Of a stretch of DNA of 64,000 bases, positions 17,664 through 25,798 are shown piece after piece. Location: positions 186,001-250,000 of the forward strand of contig JAYGHB010000001.1 in assembly GCA_034931985.1 (NCBI GenBank), in the 5' to 3' direction. The notes under the pieces are model-generated. The model did not search any database. It worked only from the letters and a program-made list of their open reading frames with translations, and had not been told where the DNA came from. Numbering within the stretch: the first letter of the stretch is position 1; the number at the start of each line of letters is the position of its first letter. This DNA is from Halotia wernerae. Lineage in GTDB: Bacteria > Cyanobacteriota > Cyanobacteriia > Cyanobacteriales > Nostocaceae. Both the position numbers and the translations under genes were made by a program.

Positions 17664-18689
17664 TTAGCGCAGCGGCGGCGCGTACATCAGGCCGCCCTTG
17701 GTCCAAAGATTGTTCACGCCGCGCTCGATGCCCAGCGGCACGATGTTGCGACTATAGCTTTCGCCGTAGTTTCCGACCTGCTTGACGATGTTATAGGCCC
17801 ATTTCGCGTCGAGCCCCATCATCTGCCCCAAACCGCCCGTGGCGCCCACGAAGCGCTGGATCGACGGGTTGGTCGAGCCCATCTGCGAGTCGATATTCGC
17901 CGAGGTGAGGCCGATCTCTTCGGCTTCGAGCATCGCGAAGAACGCCCACTTGACGATATCGCCGAAACGGTTGTCGCCATGACGCACGGCCGGCCCGAGA
18001 GGCTCCTTCGAGATCACTTCCGGCAGGATCACGTGGTCGGCGGGGACCGGCGTGTTCGCGGCGCGGATCGAGGCGAGGCCCGACACGTCGGTCGTGAACG
18101 AATCGCAACGGCCCGCGAGATAGGCGGCGATGTTCTCTTCCAGACGCTCGATGACGACCGGGGTGAAGCGGATGTTGTTGGCGCGGAAATAATCCGCGAG
18201 GTTCAACTCGGTCGTCGTGCCCGGCTGCACGCAGATCGTGGCGCCGTTCAGTTCCTTGGCAGACTTCACGTTCAGCGACTTCTTCACCATGAAGCCCTGG
18301 CCGTCGTAGAAGCTCGTCGCCAGGAAGTCGAGGCCGAGCGACGTATCGCGCGACAGCGTCCAGGTCGTGTTGCGGACCAGGAGGTCGATTTCGCCCGACT
18401 GCAGCGCCGTGAAGCGCTGCTGCGCCGTCGTACCGACATATCGCACTTTGCTCGCATCGCCGAAAATGGCGGCAGCGACCGCGCGGCACACATCGACATC
18501 GAGACCGCGCCACACGCCCTGCGCATCCGGCAACGCGAAGCCTGCGAGGCCCGTGTTCGTGCCGCAGATCAACTGACCGCGCGCCTTGACGGCGTCGAGG
18601 GTCGGCGAGCCCGAACCTTGCTGGGCTTGGGCCGGCAATGCGGCGACGGCAATGGCCGCCACCGCGATGGCGCTGGCAAGAGCTTTCAT
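17664..18689 (-). CDS. aapJ: General L-amino acid-binding periplasmic protein AapJ
   Basis: A 341-residue periplasmic solute-binding protein of family 3. The start at 18689 is set by a GGGAG ribosome-binding site and a standard signal peptide (MKALASAIAVAAIAVAALPAQA-QQ). The mature protein begins with the family pattern TLDAVKARGQLICGTNTGLAGFA and contains GVWRGLDVDVCRAVAAAIFGD and RNTTWTLSRDTSLGLDF, characteristic of AapJ/BztA. It captures a broad range of L-amino acids. It is the promoter-proximal gene of the operon. Confidence 0.94.
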   Translation of the reverse strand: MKALASAIAVAAIAVAALPAQAQQGSGSPTLDAVKARGQLICGTNTGLAGFALPDAQGVWRGLDVDVCRAVAAAIFGDASKVRYVGTTAQQRFTALQSGEIDLLVRNTTWTLSRDTSLGLDFLATSFYDGQGFMVKKSLNVKSAKELNGATICVQPGTTTELNLADYFRANNIRFTPVVIERLEENIAAYLAGRCDSFTTDVSGLASIRAANTPVPADHVILPEVISKEPLGPAVRHGDNRFGDIVKWAFFAMLEAEEIGLTSANIDSQMGSTNPSIQRFVGATGGLGQMMGLDAKWAYNIVKQVGNYGESYSRNIVPLGIERGVNNLWTKGGLMYAPPLR

Positions 18690-18940
18690 GAACCAATCTC
18701 CCTTCGGCGCCCCGGGAATGGGGCGCTGGTTTCCAGTGATATCGTGTCCTCCCTGCCGGCCGAGGTCGTTTGAAACAATCACTCGTTACCCGTCAGGAAG
18801 CGACACGCTAGCACGCGCTCGATACCGCTCTCAAATGGTTTGTATCGATACGAAAAAACGGAAGCCCCCGTACGGAACGGCGGCGCTATAGTGCGCCGAT
18901 CGACCGTGAATTCCGGATACTCGAAACGAGCCAGACGCCC
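18690..18940. promoter_or_regulatory. Divergent aapJ / metC promoter region
   Basis: A 251-bp spacer that must contain promoters for aapJ leftward and metC rightward. A perfect 10-bp palindrome GTATCGATAC at 18842-18851, extended imperfectly as TTTGTATCGATACGAAA, is a plausible operator. A CTATAG at about 18885 could serve as a -10 element for metC. No riboswitch consensus is recognised here. Confidence 0.4.
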
Positions 18941-20125
18941 ATGAAAACCGACACCAAGCTCACCGTTCTGGGCCGCGACCCGCACGCCAATTTCGGCGTG
19001 GTCAACCCGCCCGTCTATCACGCGTCGACGATCCTGTTCCCGACGCTCGACGCGCTGGAAGCGGCCCAGAAAACCAAGACCAAAAACCAGATGCGCTACG
19101 GCCGCTATGGCACGCCGACGACCTTCGCGTTGACCGACGCGATGGCCGAGCTCGACGGCGGCTACGCATCCTTCGCGGTGGGTTCGGGGGCGGCGGCCAT
19201 CCTCGCCGTGTTGATGGCGTTTACCAAGGCGGGCGATCACGTGTTGTGCGTCGATACCGCCTACGCGCCGTCGCGGCATTATTGTAACGGCATCCTCAAA
19301 CGCTACGGCGTCGAGACGACGTATTACGACCCGGCGATCGGTGCGGGTATCGCCGACCTCATAAAGCCCAACACGAAGTTGTGCTTGATGGAATCGCCGG
19401 GTTCGCTGACTTTCGAAATGCAGGACGTGCCCGCGATCGCCGCCGCGTGTCGGGCGAAAGGTGTTGCGACCGCCATCGACAACACCTGGGCCACACCCTT
19501 CTATTTCCGTCCCTTCGATTTCGGCGTCGACGTGACGATCCAGGCCGGCACCAAATATATCTGCGGGCATTCGGACGTGATGCTCGGTATCGTTTCGATC
19601 CGCGAAGAACGCCTCTATCAGACCGTGCGCGCGGGCGTGGACGATTTGGGTGCCGCTGTCGGGCCGGACGACGTCTATCTCGCTTTGCGCGGACTTCGCA
19701 CGCTGGGCGTTCGCTTGCCGCGCCATTACGAAACGGGTTTGAAGCTCGCCAATTGGCTGGCGCAACAGCCGGACGTCGATCGCGTGCTGCACCCGGCTTT
19801 GCCCTCGTGCCCCGGCCATGATTTCTGGAAGCGCGATTTCAAGGGGGCGTCGGGTTTGTTCTCCTTCGTGCTGAAGGAAACGCCGCGCGCCGCCTTGGCC
19901 GCGTTCGTCGACGATCTCGAGCATTTCGGCATGGGCGCTTCGTGGGGCGGTTTCGAAAGCCTGATGCTACCCAGCAAGGTCGACAATATCCGCACCGCGA
20001 CCAAATGGGGCGGCCCCGGTCCGTTGCTGCGCGTGCATGCCGGGCTCGAAGATCCCGCCGATCTGATCGCCGATCTCGACAAGGGCTTCGCGCGTCTGCG
20101 CGCGGCCGCCAAAGGCGCCAAATGA
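18941..20125 (+). CDS. metC: Cystathionine beta-lyase
   Basis: A 394-residue Cys/Met-metabolism PLP enzyme of fold type I. The PLP Lys205 is in the segment QAGTKYICGHSDVMLG; upstream are MRYGRYGTPT (cofactor-phosphate binding Tyr/Arg) and ESPGSLTFEMQDVPAI, and the Trp/Gly-rich MGASWGGFESL segment is typical of MetC rather than of gamma-synthases. It converts cystathionine to homocysteine, pyruvate and ammonia. The stop overlaps the hisI start as ATGA, making an unusual methionine-histidine pairing. Confidence 0.9.
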   Translation: MKTDTKLTVLGRDPHANFGVVNPPVYHASTILFPTLDALEAAQKTKTKNQMRYGRYGTPTTFALTDAMAELDGGYASFAVGSGAAAILAVLMAFTKAGDHVLCVDTAYAPSRHYCNGILKRYGVETTYYDPAIGAGIADLIKPNTKLCLMESPGSLTFEMQDVPAIAAACRAKGVATAIDNTWATPFYFRPFDFGVDVTIQAGTKYICGHSDVMLGIVSIREERLYQTVRAGVDDLGAAVGPDDVYLALRGLRTLGVRLPRHYETGLKLANWLAQQPDVDRVLHPALPSCPGHDFWKRDFKGASGLFSFVLKETPRAALAAFVDDLEHFGMGASWGGFESLMLPSKVDNIRTATKWGGPGPLLRVHAGLEDPADLIADLDKGFARLRAAAKGAK

Positions 20126-20520
20126 GCGCGCCCGATCTCGCCCCCATCCTGGCCGAGATCGCGTTCGACGCAACGGGCCTCGTCGTCGCCATCGCGCAAC
20201 AGCACGACACGGGCGAAATCCTGATGGTCGCGTATATGAATCGCGCGGCGGTCGAGGAGACGCTGACGACCGGCACGGTCTGCTATTGGTCGCGCAGCCG
20301 CATGAAGCTGTGGCGAAAAGGCGAAAGCTCGGGCCAGACGCAGCGTCTGGTCGAGTTCCGCGTCGATTGCGACGGCGACGCCGTAGTCGTGCGCGTCGAT
20401 CAAACCGGGGTCGCCTGCCATACCGGACGGCGCGATTGCTTCTTCCGCGTGGTACGCGACGGGGCGCTCGTCATCGACAAGCCCGTCCTCGTCGATCCGG
20501 ACAAACTCTATGGCGGCTGA
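20122..20520 (+). CDS. hisI: Phosphoribosyl-AMP cyclohydrolase
   Basis: A 132-residue monofunctional HisI, the third step of histidine synthesis (ring opening of PR-AMP). Conserved elements are MVAYMNRAAVEETL, CYWSRSRMKLWRKGE, the metal-binding DCDGD and the zinc cysteines in VACHTGRRDCFFR. Its start overlaps the metC stop (ATGA) and its end overlaps the modE-like start by 11 bp, so the three are translated from one message. There is no HisE domain, as usual in alphaproteobacteria. Confidence 0.93.
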   Translation: MSAPDLAPILAEIAFDATGLVVAIAQQHDTGEILMVAYMNRAAVEETLTTGTVCYWSRSRMKLWRKGESSGQTQRLVEFRVDCDGDAVVVRVDQTGVACHTGRRDCFFRVVRDGALVIDKPVLVDPDKLYGG

Positions 20521-20875
20521 TCCCAAACCGCGCTTGCGGATTCTGCTGGGCGCGGCGATCGCGATCGGGCCCGGCAAGGCCGATTTGCTCGACGCGATCG
20601 CGCGCACCGGCTCGATCTCCGCCGCGGCGCGCGCAATGGACATGTCCTATCGCCGCGCTTGGCTGCTGGTATCGGAGATGAACGAGGCGTTCCGCGAGCC
20701 GTTGGTTAGCGCCGGCGCCGGCGGGCGGCGCGGCGGCGGGGCCGAGGTCACGGCGCTGGGCCGCGAGGCCCTCGCGCGCTACCGGGCGATGGAGTCACGC
20801 GCGCAGCATTTTTTAGCGCCGGATCTCGAGACCTTTACGAGGTTAATGCGCAGAAAGGATCGGGCGAAAGATTAA
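20510..20875 (+). CDS. ModE-like LysR-type DNA-binding protein without molbindin domain
   Basis: A 121-residue winged helix-turn-helix protein equivalent to the N-terminal domain of ModE. The HTH is visible in LLDAIARTGSISAAARAMDMSYRRAWLLV, followed by the conserved wing with GGRRGGGAEVTALGREAL. The C-terminal molybdate-binding (MOP/TOBE) domain is absent, so it is a stand-alone regulator; many alphaproteobacterial genomes carry such short forms. Whether it senses molybdate is unknown; a molybdenum hydroxylase is encoded 36 kb away in this window. It overlaps hisI by 11 bp. Confidence 0.83.
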   Translation: MAADPKPRLRILLGAAIAIGPGKADLLDAIARTGSISAAARAMDMSYRRAWLLVSEMNEAFREPLVSAGAGGRRGGGAEVTALGREALARYRAMESRAQHFLAPDLETFTRLMRRKDRAKD

Positions 20876-21059
20876 GACTTATCCACAGTCATTTGATTTA
20901 TAATAATTTTTAGAGATCTGAACCCGACCTGAATTCCGCATATTGCAACGCATCGGCGTTAAGCATATATTGGTAAGCAGGAAAAGGGCTCGAATTGCGT
21001 CTTTTCCGGTTGTGAGCGCCACTTTCGTGGCGCAGCGACCGTTGCAGAGGGACCAAGAA
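20876..21059 (+). promoter_or_regulatory. AT-rich upstream region with a DnaA-box sequence
   Basis: A 184-bp spacer whose first part is strikingly AT-rich for this genome. It holds a perfect DnaA box TTATCCACA at 20879-20887 and a perfect TATAAT at 20899-20904, a candidate -10 element. A 7-bp hairpin (GCGCCAC/GTGGCGC) lies at about 21016-21032 in the presumed leader of the next gene. Confidence 0.45.
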
Positions 21060-21464
21060 ATGGTGGCTTTGCCGCCTCTCGCAGCGACGACGACCTTCCC
21101 GGGTCTCTCCCGCCCGGCGCCGGTTACCCAACCGGGCGCCGCGAGCGACGCTGCGCGTGCGCCGGATGCCCCCGTTATCGGCTCGGCCGCCACCGCCAAG
21201 ATCCGCCAGCAGCAGGACCAAGCCGCCGCCTTGGCGGAACAGGCCCAAGCGCAGAACCAGCGCAGCGGCGAAGGCCGTCAGACCCCCGCTCTGCCGCCCT
21301 CGCCCTATTCGCAGAATATCGGGCTATTCGACAATTCGTTCCGCGTCTTCGTCGATATCGTGTTGTCGAACGACGAGAACCGCACCGTCGCGCGCGTGTT
21401 CGGCACGCCGCCCACGCAGAAGCCGACGGCCTCGGCCGCCAAGCCGATCGATATTTTCGCCTGA
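21060..21464 (+). CDS. Hypothetical Ala/Pro/Gln-rich protein
   Basis: A 134-residue protein with no recognised family. The ATG at 21060 is chosen because GAGGGACC sits just upstream; a longer in-frame start at 20943 would lie in the AT-rich promoter segment. The N-terminal two thirds are low complexity (Ala, Pro, Gln; a short KIRQQQDQAAALAEQAQAQNQ helix), and the C-terminus has an ordered block, NIGLFDNSFRVFVDIVLSNDENRTVARVFGTPP. No signal peptide or membrane segment is seen. It converges with the OGT-like gene, the stops being 1 bp apart. Confidence 0.6.
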   Translation: MVALPPLAATTTFPGLSRPAPVTQPGAASDAARAPDAPVIGSAATAKIRQQQDQAAALAEQAQAQNQRSGEGRQTPALPPSPYSQNIGLFDNSFRVFVDIVLSNDENRTVARVFGTPPTQKPTASAAKPIDIFA

Positions 21465-21465
21465 T

Positions 21466-23292
21466 TTAGGCGCGTTCCTCGCATTTCATTCGCCACATGC
21501 CGCGCAACGCGGCGGCGAAGTCGCGCGCATAGACCGGCGCATCGCCCAAGGCCGAGCCCGCGACCCGCGCGCGCATTCCTTGGCGTAGCGCGTTCAGCGC
21601 CGCCGGATCGGCGACCGCCGCGATCGCGCGCGCAACGAAGGCGTCGTCGCCGTCCACCACCCAATCGCCAAGGCCGCAAGCACCCAGGATCGAATCCCCG
21701 AACCGGCCCAACGGCGCCCGGTCGCGCTTCGACAAGACCGGCACGCCCATCCACAGCGCCTCGAACGTCGTTGCTCCGGCATTGTGCGGAAACGGATCGA
21801 GCGCGATGTCGATAGCGCCGTACGCCGCCCAGGTGACCGGCTGCGGTGCCGTCGCGATCAGATCGAGGCGTGCCGCGTCCCCGCCCCATTCGGCGAAACG
21901 GTGCCGGAACAAATCGCGCGTCTCGCCTTCGCCGAAGACCAGCGCGTTCAGCGCCAAACGCGCCTTCGGGATCGCCGCAAGCACGCGCGCCCAGAGCGCC
22001 AAGCAGCGCGCGTTGTAGCGCACGGTGCGGCTGAAGCAGCCGAAGGTCGGATAGCCGTTGCGCAGCATCGGTGCGGGCCCGCACGCGGGCATCGCGTCCT
22101 GCGGCGCGTATACGAAGGCCGTATGCGGCAAGCGCCACACGCGCTCGACGAACGCCGATTCAGCCCCCGGCGGCACCAAGCGTTCGTCGCCGATATACCA
22201 ATCGATCGCGGCAAGCCCGGTCGTGCCGCCATAGCCAAGCCACGTCGCCTGAACCGGTGAAGGCTTGCGCGCGAACACGCCCAAACGGTTTCCCTGGCTA
22301 TGGCCCGACAGATCGACCAGCACGTCGATCTTCGCCGCCGCGATAAAAGCGGCGGCCGCGTCGTCGTCCAGTTCGCCGATCGCATGCCATTCGTCGAACG
22401 CGCCGCGATAGCGCCGCGTCCAATCGTCGTCGGCGCCGGGATCGGTCGCAAACGCGACGAGCGCGGCACCGTCGCGCGGAAAATGTTCGAGCAGCGGCCA
22501 CAGAAAATGCCGCGCCGAATGGCGGCGGAAATCGCCGGAGACGAAGCCGATCCGCAAGCGCCGTGCTGGCGAAAAATCGGGCGTCGACGCAATCGGCTGC
22601 CGCGCGCGTGCGCTCCCCCACGCGGCGTAAAGCGCCTTGATGGCGCCGCTATCCATCGCCGGATCGTAATTCGCGGTGAACAGCCGATTGCTTTCGACGT
22701 CCGGCCGGCCGGGTTCGCGCGCCAGCGCCGTCGCGTAGTCGGCCATGGCGCCGGCATGATCGAGCAGGTCCTGGCGCACGCTCGCGGCCGGAGCGGGTGA
22801 ATCGTTCGCCGCGAAGACCGCGAGCGCGGCCATCGGCCGGTTCGCGGCTTTGAGCGCCACGCCGAGATTTTCGCGCAAGGCTTTGACGCCGGGCATCGCC
22901 GCGTCCGCCGCCGCGATATCCGCGACCGCGCCATCGGCGTCGCCCAGATCGAGCTTGGCGAGGCCGCGATTGCACAAGATCAGCGCGTGCTGGGGGACAA
23001 GCCGCGCCGCTTGTTCGAGGGCCGCCAGAGCTTCAGCCGGCCGTCCCGCCCCGCGCAGCGCATTGCCTTCGTTCATCCAGGCATCGGCGAAGCCAGGCGC
23101 CAGGCTGCGCGCGCGCACGAATTTCGCCAAGGCCGCGTCGAAACGGCGATGCGCGAGGTCGATCTGCCCCGACAGGTTCAACGCGTCGATGGCGTTGGGA
23201 TCGGCGGCGATCAGTTCGGCGTAGATCGCATCGGCTTCGTCGAGCCTGCCGGCCTGATGCAGCGCCAAGGCATCTTGCAACGTCGCGGTCAC
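21466..23292 (-). CDS. TPR protein with OGT-like glycosyltransferase domain (GT41), copy 1
   Basis: A 608-residue protein starting with a GTG at 23292. Residues about 1-190 are tetratricopeptide repeats (for example the unit LHQAGRLDEADAIYAELIA and the next one, AHRRFDAALAKFVRARSLAP). The C-terminal half matches the SPINDLY/OGT catalytic region: IGFVSGDFRRHSARHFL, KIDVLVDLSGHSQGNRLG, the segment PVQATWLGYGGTTGLAAID, then FGCFSRTVRYN and LDPFPHNAGATTFEALWMGVPVL. OGT enzymes transfer GlcNAc or fucose to Ser/Thr of cytosolic proteins; bacterial relatives are rarely characterised. Key active-site segments look intact here. A related protein lies at 28388. Confidence 0.88.
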   Translation of the reverse strand: MTATLQDALALHQAGRLDEADAIYAELIAADPNAIDALNLSGQIDLAHRRFDAALAKFVRARSLAPGFADAWMNEGNALRGAGRPAEALAALEQAARLVPQHALILCNRGLAKLDLGDADGAVADIAAADAAMPGVKALRENLGVALKAANRPMAALAVFAANDSPAPAASVRQDLLDHAGAMADYATALAREPGRPDVESNRLFTANYDPAMDSGAIKALYAAWGSARARQPIASTPDFSPARRLRIGFVSGDFRRHSARHFLWPLLEHFPRDGAALVAFATDPGADDDWTRRYRGAFDEWHAIGELDDDAAAAFIAAAKIDVLVDLSGHSQGNRLGVFARKPSPVQATWLGYGGTTGLAAIDWYIGDERLVPPGAESAFVERVWRLPHTAFVYAPQDAMPACGPAPMLRNGYPTFGCFSRTVRYNARCLALWARVLAAIPKARLALNALVFGEGETRDLFRHRFAEWGGDAARLDLIATAPQPVTWAAYGAIDIALDPFPHNAGATTFEALWMGVPVLSKRDRAPLGRFGDSILGACGLGDWVVDGDDAFVARAIAAVADPAALNALRQGMRARVAGSALGDAPVYARDFAAALRGMWRMKCEERA

Positions 23293-23299
23293 GCGCGAA

Positions 23300-23372
23300 C
23301 CTCATGGTTCGACTGGCTCACCATGAGGTTTGAAGAAACGGCCTCACCCTGAGCTTGTCGAAGGGCGAGGCC
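23300..23372. repeat. Palindromic intergenic repeat, copy 2
   Basis: The most regular copy of the element. Stem-loop 1 is CCTCATGGT...ACCATGAGG around TCGACTGGCTC, and stem-loop 2 is GGCCTCACCCT...AGGGCGAGGCC around GAGCTTGTCGA. It lies between the OGT-like gene and the next small gene, both on the minus strand. Confidence 0.88.
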
Positions 23373-23389
23373 GGTTGGCGCGCCGTCCA

Positions 23390-23710
23390 TCAACGCGGCC
23401 AAATCAACTCGAGGCTGACATCCTCGTCCGCCGCCATGTTTTCGACGATCTGGACGACCTTGGCGCCGGCGCGCATTTCTTCGGCCAGATCCTTGGCGAC
23501 GCGGCCGATCTCGCGCCGCTCCGCCCCCGGCATCTTGTCGAATTGCCGCTTGGCGTTGGAAATATCCATTCGGTCGCCCGTTTCCGCGGCCAATCGCGCG
23601 GCGCGCGACACATCGGTCGTCCCGCCCGACACGCGCTCGATCGCGGCGGCGAAGATCTCCAACGTGCGTTGACGCGTCTCGGGCGTCTCTCTGGGTGGTA
23701 AAGTCACCAT
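23390..23710 (-). CDS. Hypothetical small protein
   Basis: A 106-residue protein not recognised as a known family. It is highly charged and helical in character (RETPETRQRTLEIFAAAIER, MDISNAKRQFDKMPGAERREI, RVAKDLAEEMRAGAKVVQIVEN), with no signal peptide or cysteines. The ATG at 23710 (MVTLPPRE) is preferred to a Met eight codons upstream because the intervening residues look like promoter DNA. It stands between the palindromic repeat and the tRNA-Arg gene. Confidence 0.55.
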   Translation of the reverse strand: MVTLPPRETPETRQRTLEIFAAAIERVSGGTTDVSRAARLAAETGDRMDISNAKRQFDKMPGAERREIGRVAKDLAEEMRAGAKVVQIVENMAADEDVSLELIWPR

Positions 23711-23785
23711 GTTCGACGCGCGAAATTGCGGCAAAACCCGAGAAATATCAACTTCAAGCGCCCGGCGCGGGATTCCGGCGTCCGA

Positions 23786-23862
23786 TGGCGACCCCGGCAG
23801 GATTCGAACCTGCGACCACTTGCTTAGAAGGCAAGTGCTCTATCCAGCTGAGCTACGGGGTC
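23786..23862 (-). tRNA. tRNA-Arg (anticodon TCT)
   Basis: A complete cloverleaf can be drawn on the minus strand. The acceptor stem is GACCCCG/CGGGGTC, the anticodon stem CTTGC/GCAAG encloses the loop CTTCTAA with anticodon TCT, and the T-arm is GGTTCGAATCC-like. Discriminator G and an encoded CCA complete a 77-nt gene. Confidence 0.96.
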
Positions 23863-23879
23863 CGGCCGTCGGCGAAAAT

Positions 23880-24179
23880 TCAGCGAACGCGGTCGTATTT
23901 GAAATTGTCGGCGTAGCTCTTGGGGCGAACCCGCGAAGCATGCGGAACCGCCACTTCATAGGCGATTCCATGGCGCTGGGCGTAGGACAGCGCCGCATCC
24001 TGGGTCTCGAAAACCAGCCGGATCTGGCCGTCGGTATCGGGCGAACCCGCCCAGCCCATCAGCGGATCGGCGCGCTTGGCCGCCCCCGGCTCGAACTCCA
24101 AAACCCAGTTCAAGGTCTTCGCCTTGCCCGATTGCATGGCGTTTTTCGACGGGCGGTAGATGCGCGCGGGCTTGCTCAT
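23880..24179 (-). CDS. NADH dehydrogenase accessory subunit, NDUFS4-like (ETC complex I)
   Basis: A 99-residue protein of the ETC complex I conserved-region family, the alphaproteobacterial homologue of mitochondrial NDUFS4 (18-kDa/AQDQ subunit). It shows the pattern of a short basic start (MSKPARIYRPSKNAMQSG), WVLEFEPG, the core DPLMGWAGSPDT followed by QIRLVFETQDAALSYAQRHG, and the tail PKSYADNFKYDR. It binds the peripheral arm of complex I and helps assembly of the NADH-oxidising module. ATG at 24179 fits the family start. This gene is a good marker for an alphaproteobacterial host. It lies 17 bp downstream of the tRNA-Arg gene. Confidence 0.92.
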   Translation of the reverse strand: MSKPARIYRPSKNAMQSGKAKTLNWVLEFEPGAAKRADPLMGWAGSPDTDGQIRLVFETQDAALSYAQRHGIAYEVAVPHASRVRPKSYADNFKYDRVR

Positions 24180-24414
24180 GGCGGGATTGGCTCGTGAATC
24201 GGCTGAATCGCCGGGACCGGCCCCGGCGTCCCGAAACATGGCGTCGCCCGCGCCCGAAGGCAACCCTTATCGGCAAGCGCCGGCCGGGCCGCTTCCGGCC
24301 GTCCTCAATGTTTTATGGATAATTCTTGAATCGTTATCTTTCAACCAATAGCATATTGTCTTATTAAGAGAAAAATATCTGTTATTTTCTCCAAAATAAA
24401 TAGCGAGGCGCGGC
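24180..24414. promoter_or_regulatory. Divergent AT-rich promoter region
   Basis: A 235-bp divergent spacer. The right-hand 100 bp are very AT-rich compared with the surroundings. An imperfect inverted repeat GAGAAAAATA...TTATTTTCTC at 24368-24391 sits just before the hypothetical gene at 24415 and could be an operator or transcription-start structure. Confidence 0.4.
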
Positions 24415-24861
24415 ATGGGCAAGTCCGGTTCGACCAAGCGCGCGGCGCTCGACCGCAAACCGATCGCCCTCGCCCCGCCCGTGGTGATGGCGCCGGACGC
24501 CAAATTGCCCGGCGGCCAGGCTTGGCGCCCTTTGCATCCGGCGCAGAATTTCCTGGGCTTCGTCGTGGCGCGCGCCTTTCCCGCCAAGCTCGCCGGGCCG
24601 GGTGCGGCCTCGATCCGCATCCGCATCAAACATTGCGTCGCTTACGGGCCGCGCTCGTTCGATCTGAAGCCGGACGGCAAAGGCCCGCGCTACGCCGTGG
24701 TGATCGAGCCCAAGCGCGGCGCCGATCTGCCGCCCGAAGGGCGTTACGATCTCGTTTCGGAATGCGGCTATATCGGTCGGCTTGCCGATGTCCGTTTGCG
24801 CCACGTGCCGGACGATCTGCGCGCGTCGATCGGCGGGCCGCTTTACTTCAACGTTTTGTGA
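24415..24861 (+). CDS. Hypothetical protein
   Basis: A 148-residue protein with no family recognised. It starts with a basic segment (MGKSGSTKRAALDRKP), followed by an evenly mixed sequence containing PGGQAWRPLHPAQNFLGFVVARAFP, IRIRIKHCVAYGPRSFDL and a C-terminal block GRLADVRLRHVPDDLRASIGG. There is no signal peptide or membrane segment; the single Cys pair (KHC and SECGY) is not a known motif. It is preceded by the AT-rich promoter region and followed after 40 bp by the agmatinase-like gene, with which it could be co-transcribed. Confidence 0.6.
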   Translation: MGKSGSTKRAALDRKPIALAPPVVMAPDAKLPGGQAWRPLHPAQNFLGFVVARAFPAKLAGPGAASIRIRIKHCVAYGPRSFDLKPDGKGPRYAVVIEPKRGADLPPEGRYDLVSECGYIGRLADVRLRHVPDDLRASIGGPLYFNVL

Positions 24862-24901
24862 CGGGGTGGCGAAGTCGGCGCGTAATGACTAGATTCGCCC
24901 G

Positions 24902-25798
24902 ATGGCCGCCATCCCGCCCACTTTCGCTTTGCCGCACGGCTTTCTCGGGCTCGACAATCGCGCGCCCGGCGCGAAGTTCTGCGTCGCCGGCATTCCCTTC
25001 GATCTCGGCACCACGAATCGTGCCGGTGCGCGCTTCGGACCGGCGGGCATTCGCGCCGCCTCCGTCATGCTGCGCGACGGGGCGCATCCCAACTCCCGCC
25101 TCGACCCCGCGTCGCTCGATCTCGCCGATATCGGCAATTTCGACATCGTGCTTGGCGATATCGCCGCGAGCTACGCCACGATCGAAGCGCAAGCCGCCAA
25201 GATCGGCCATTTGCTGGCGCTCGGCGGCGATCACGGCGCCACGCTGCCGCTGCTGCGCGCGTTGCGCAAACGCCTGGGCAAGCCGGTCGCCCTCGCCCAT
25301 TTCGACGCGCATATCGACACATGGCCGACCAGCTTCGGCCAGGCGCTGGGCCATGGCTCGGTCTTCTATCGCGCGATCGAGGAAGGCTTGGTCGATCCCG
25401 CCCGGATGATCCAGATCGGCATCCGCAGCCCGGCCGATCCCGAAGTGTGGGATTGGACGATCGGCAAAGGGGTGACGATCCTCGACGCGCAGACCGTCCA
25501 TGCGCGCGGGCCCGCTTTCGTCGCCGGCGAAATCCGCCGCGTGCTGGGCGATGCCCCCGCTTATATGTCGTTCGACATCGACGCGATCGACCCCGCTTTC
25601 GCGCCGGGGACCGGCACGCCGGAGATCGGCGGCTTAGCGACTTGGCAAACCCAAGCGATCTTGCGGGCACTTGGCGGCATCGACTGGATCGGCATGGACG
25701 TAATGGAAGTGGCACCCGCTTACGATCACGCGGAGATCACGTCGCTCGCCGCCGCGACGATCGTTTGGGAGTATCTGGCGCTCGTCGCCGTGCGCTGA
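24902..25798 (+). CDS. speB: Agmatinase/arginase family ureohydrolase
   Basis: A 298-residue binuclear manganese ureohydrolase. Metal ligands are visible: His111 in LALGGDHGAT, Asp135/His137/Asp139 in HFDAHIDTW, and the two aspartates of SFDIDAIDPAFAPGTGTPE. These enzymes release urea from agmatine (giving putrescine), arginine or guanidino acids. Its position just before ornithine decarboxylase favours a polyamine role and the agmatinase name, but guanidinobutyrase or another guanidino-acid hydrolase is possible. The ATG at 24902 is the first in frame. Confidence 0.85.
   Translation: MAAIPPTFALPHGFLGLDNRAPGAKFCVAGIPFDLGTTNRAGARFGPAGIRAASVMLRDGAHPNSRLDPASLDLADIGNFDIVLGDIAASYATIEAQAAKIGHLLALGGDHGATLPLLRALRKRLGKPVALAHFDAHIDTWPTSFGQALGHGSVFYRAIEEGLVDPARMIQIGIRSPADPEVWDWTIGKGVTILDAQTVHARGPAFVAGEIRRVLGDAPAYMSFDIDAIDPAFAPGTGTPEIGGLATWQTQAILRALGGIDWIGMDVMEVAPAYDHAEITSLAAATIVWEYLALVAVR

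Noticed and set aside
20879..20910. Replication origin
   Set aside because: Only one DnaA box with a short AT tract, and no dnaA, dnaN, hemE or other origin-linked gene nearby.
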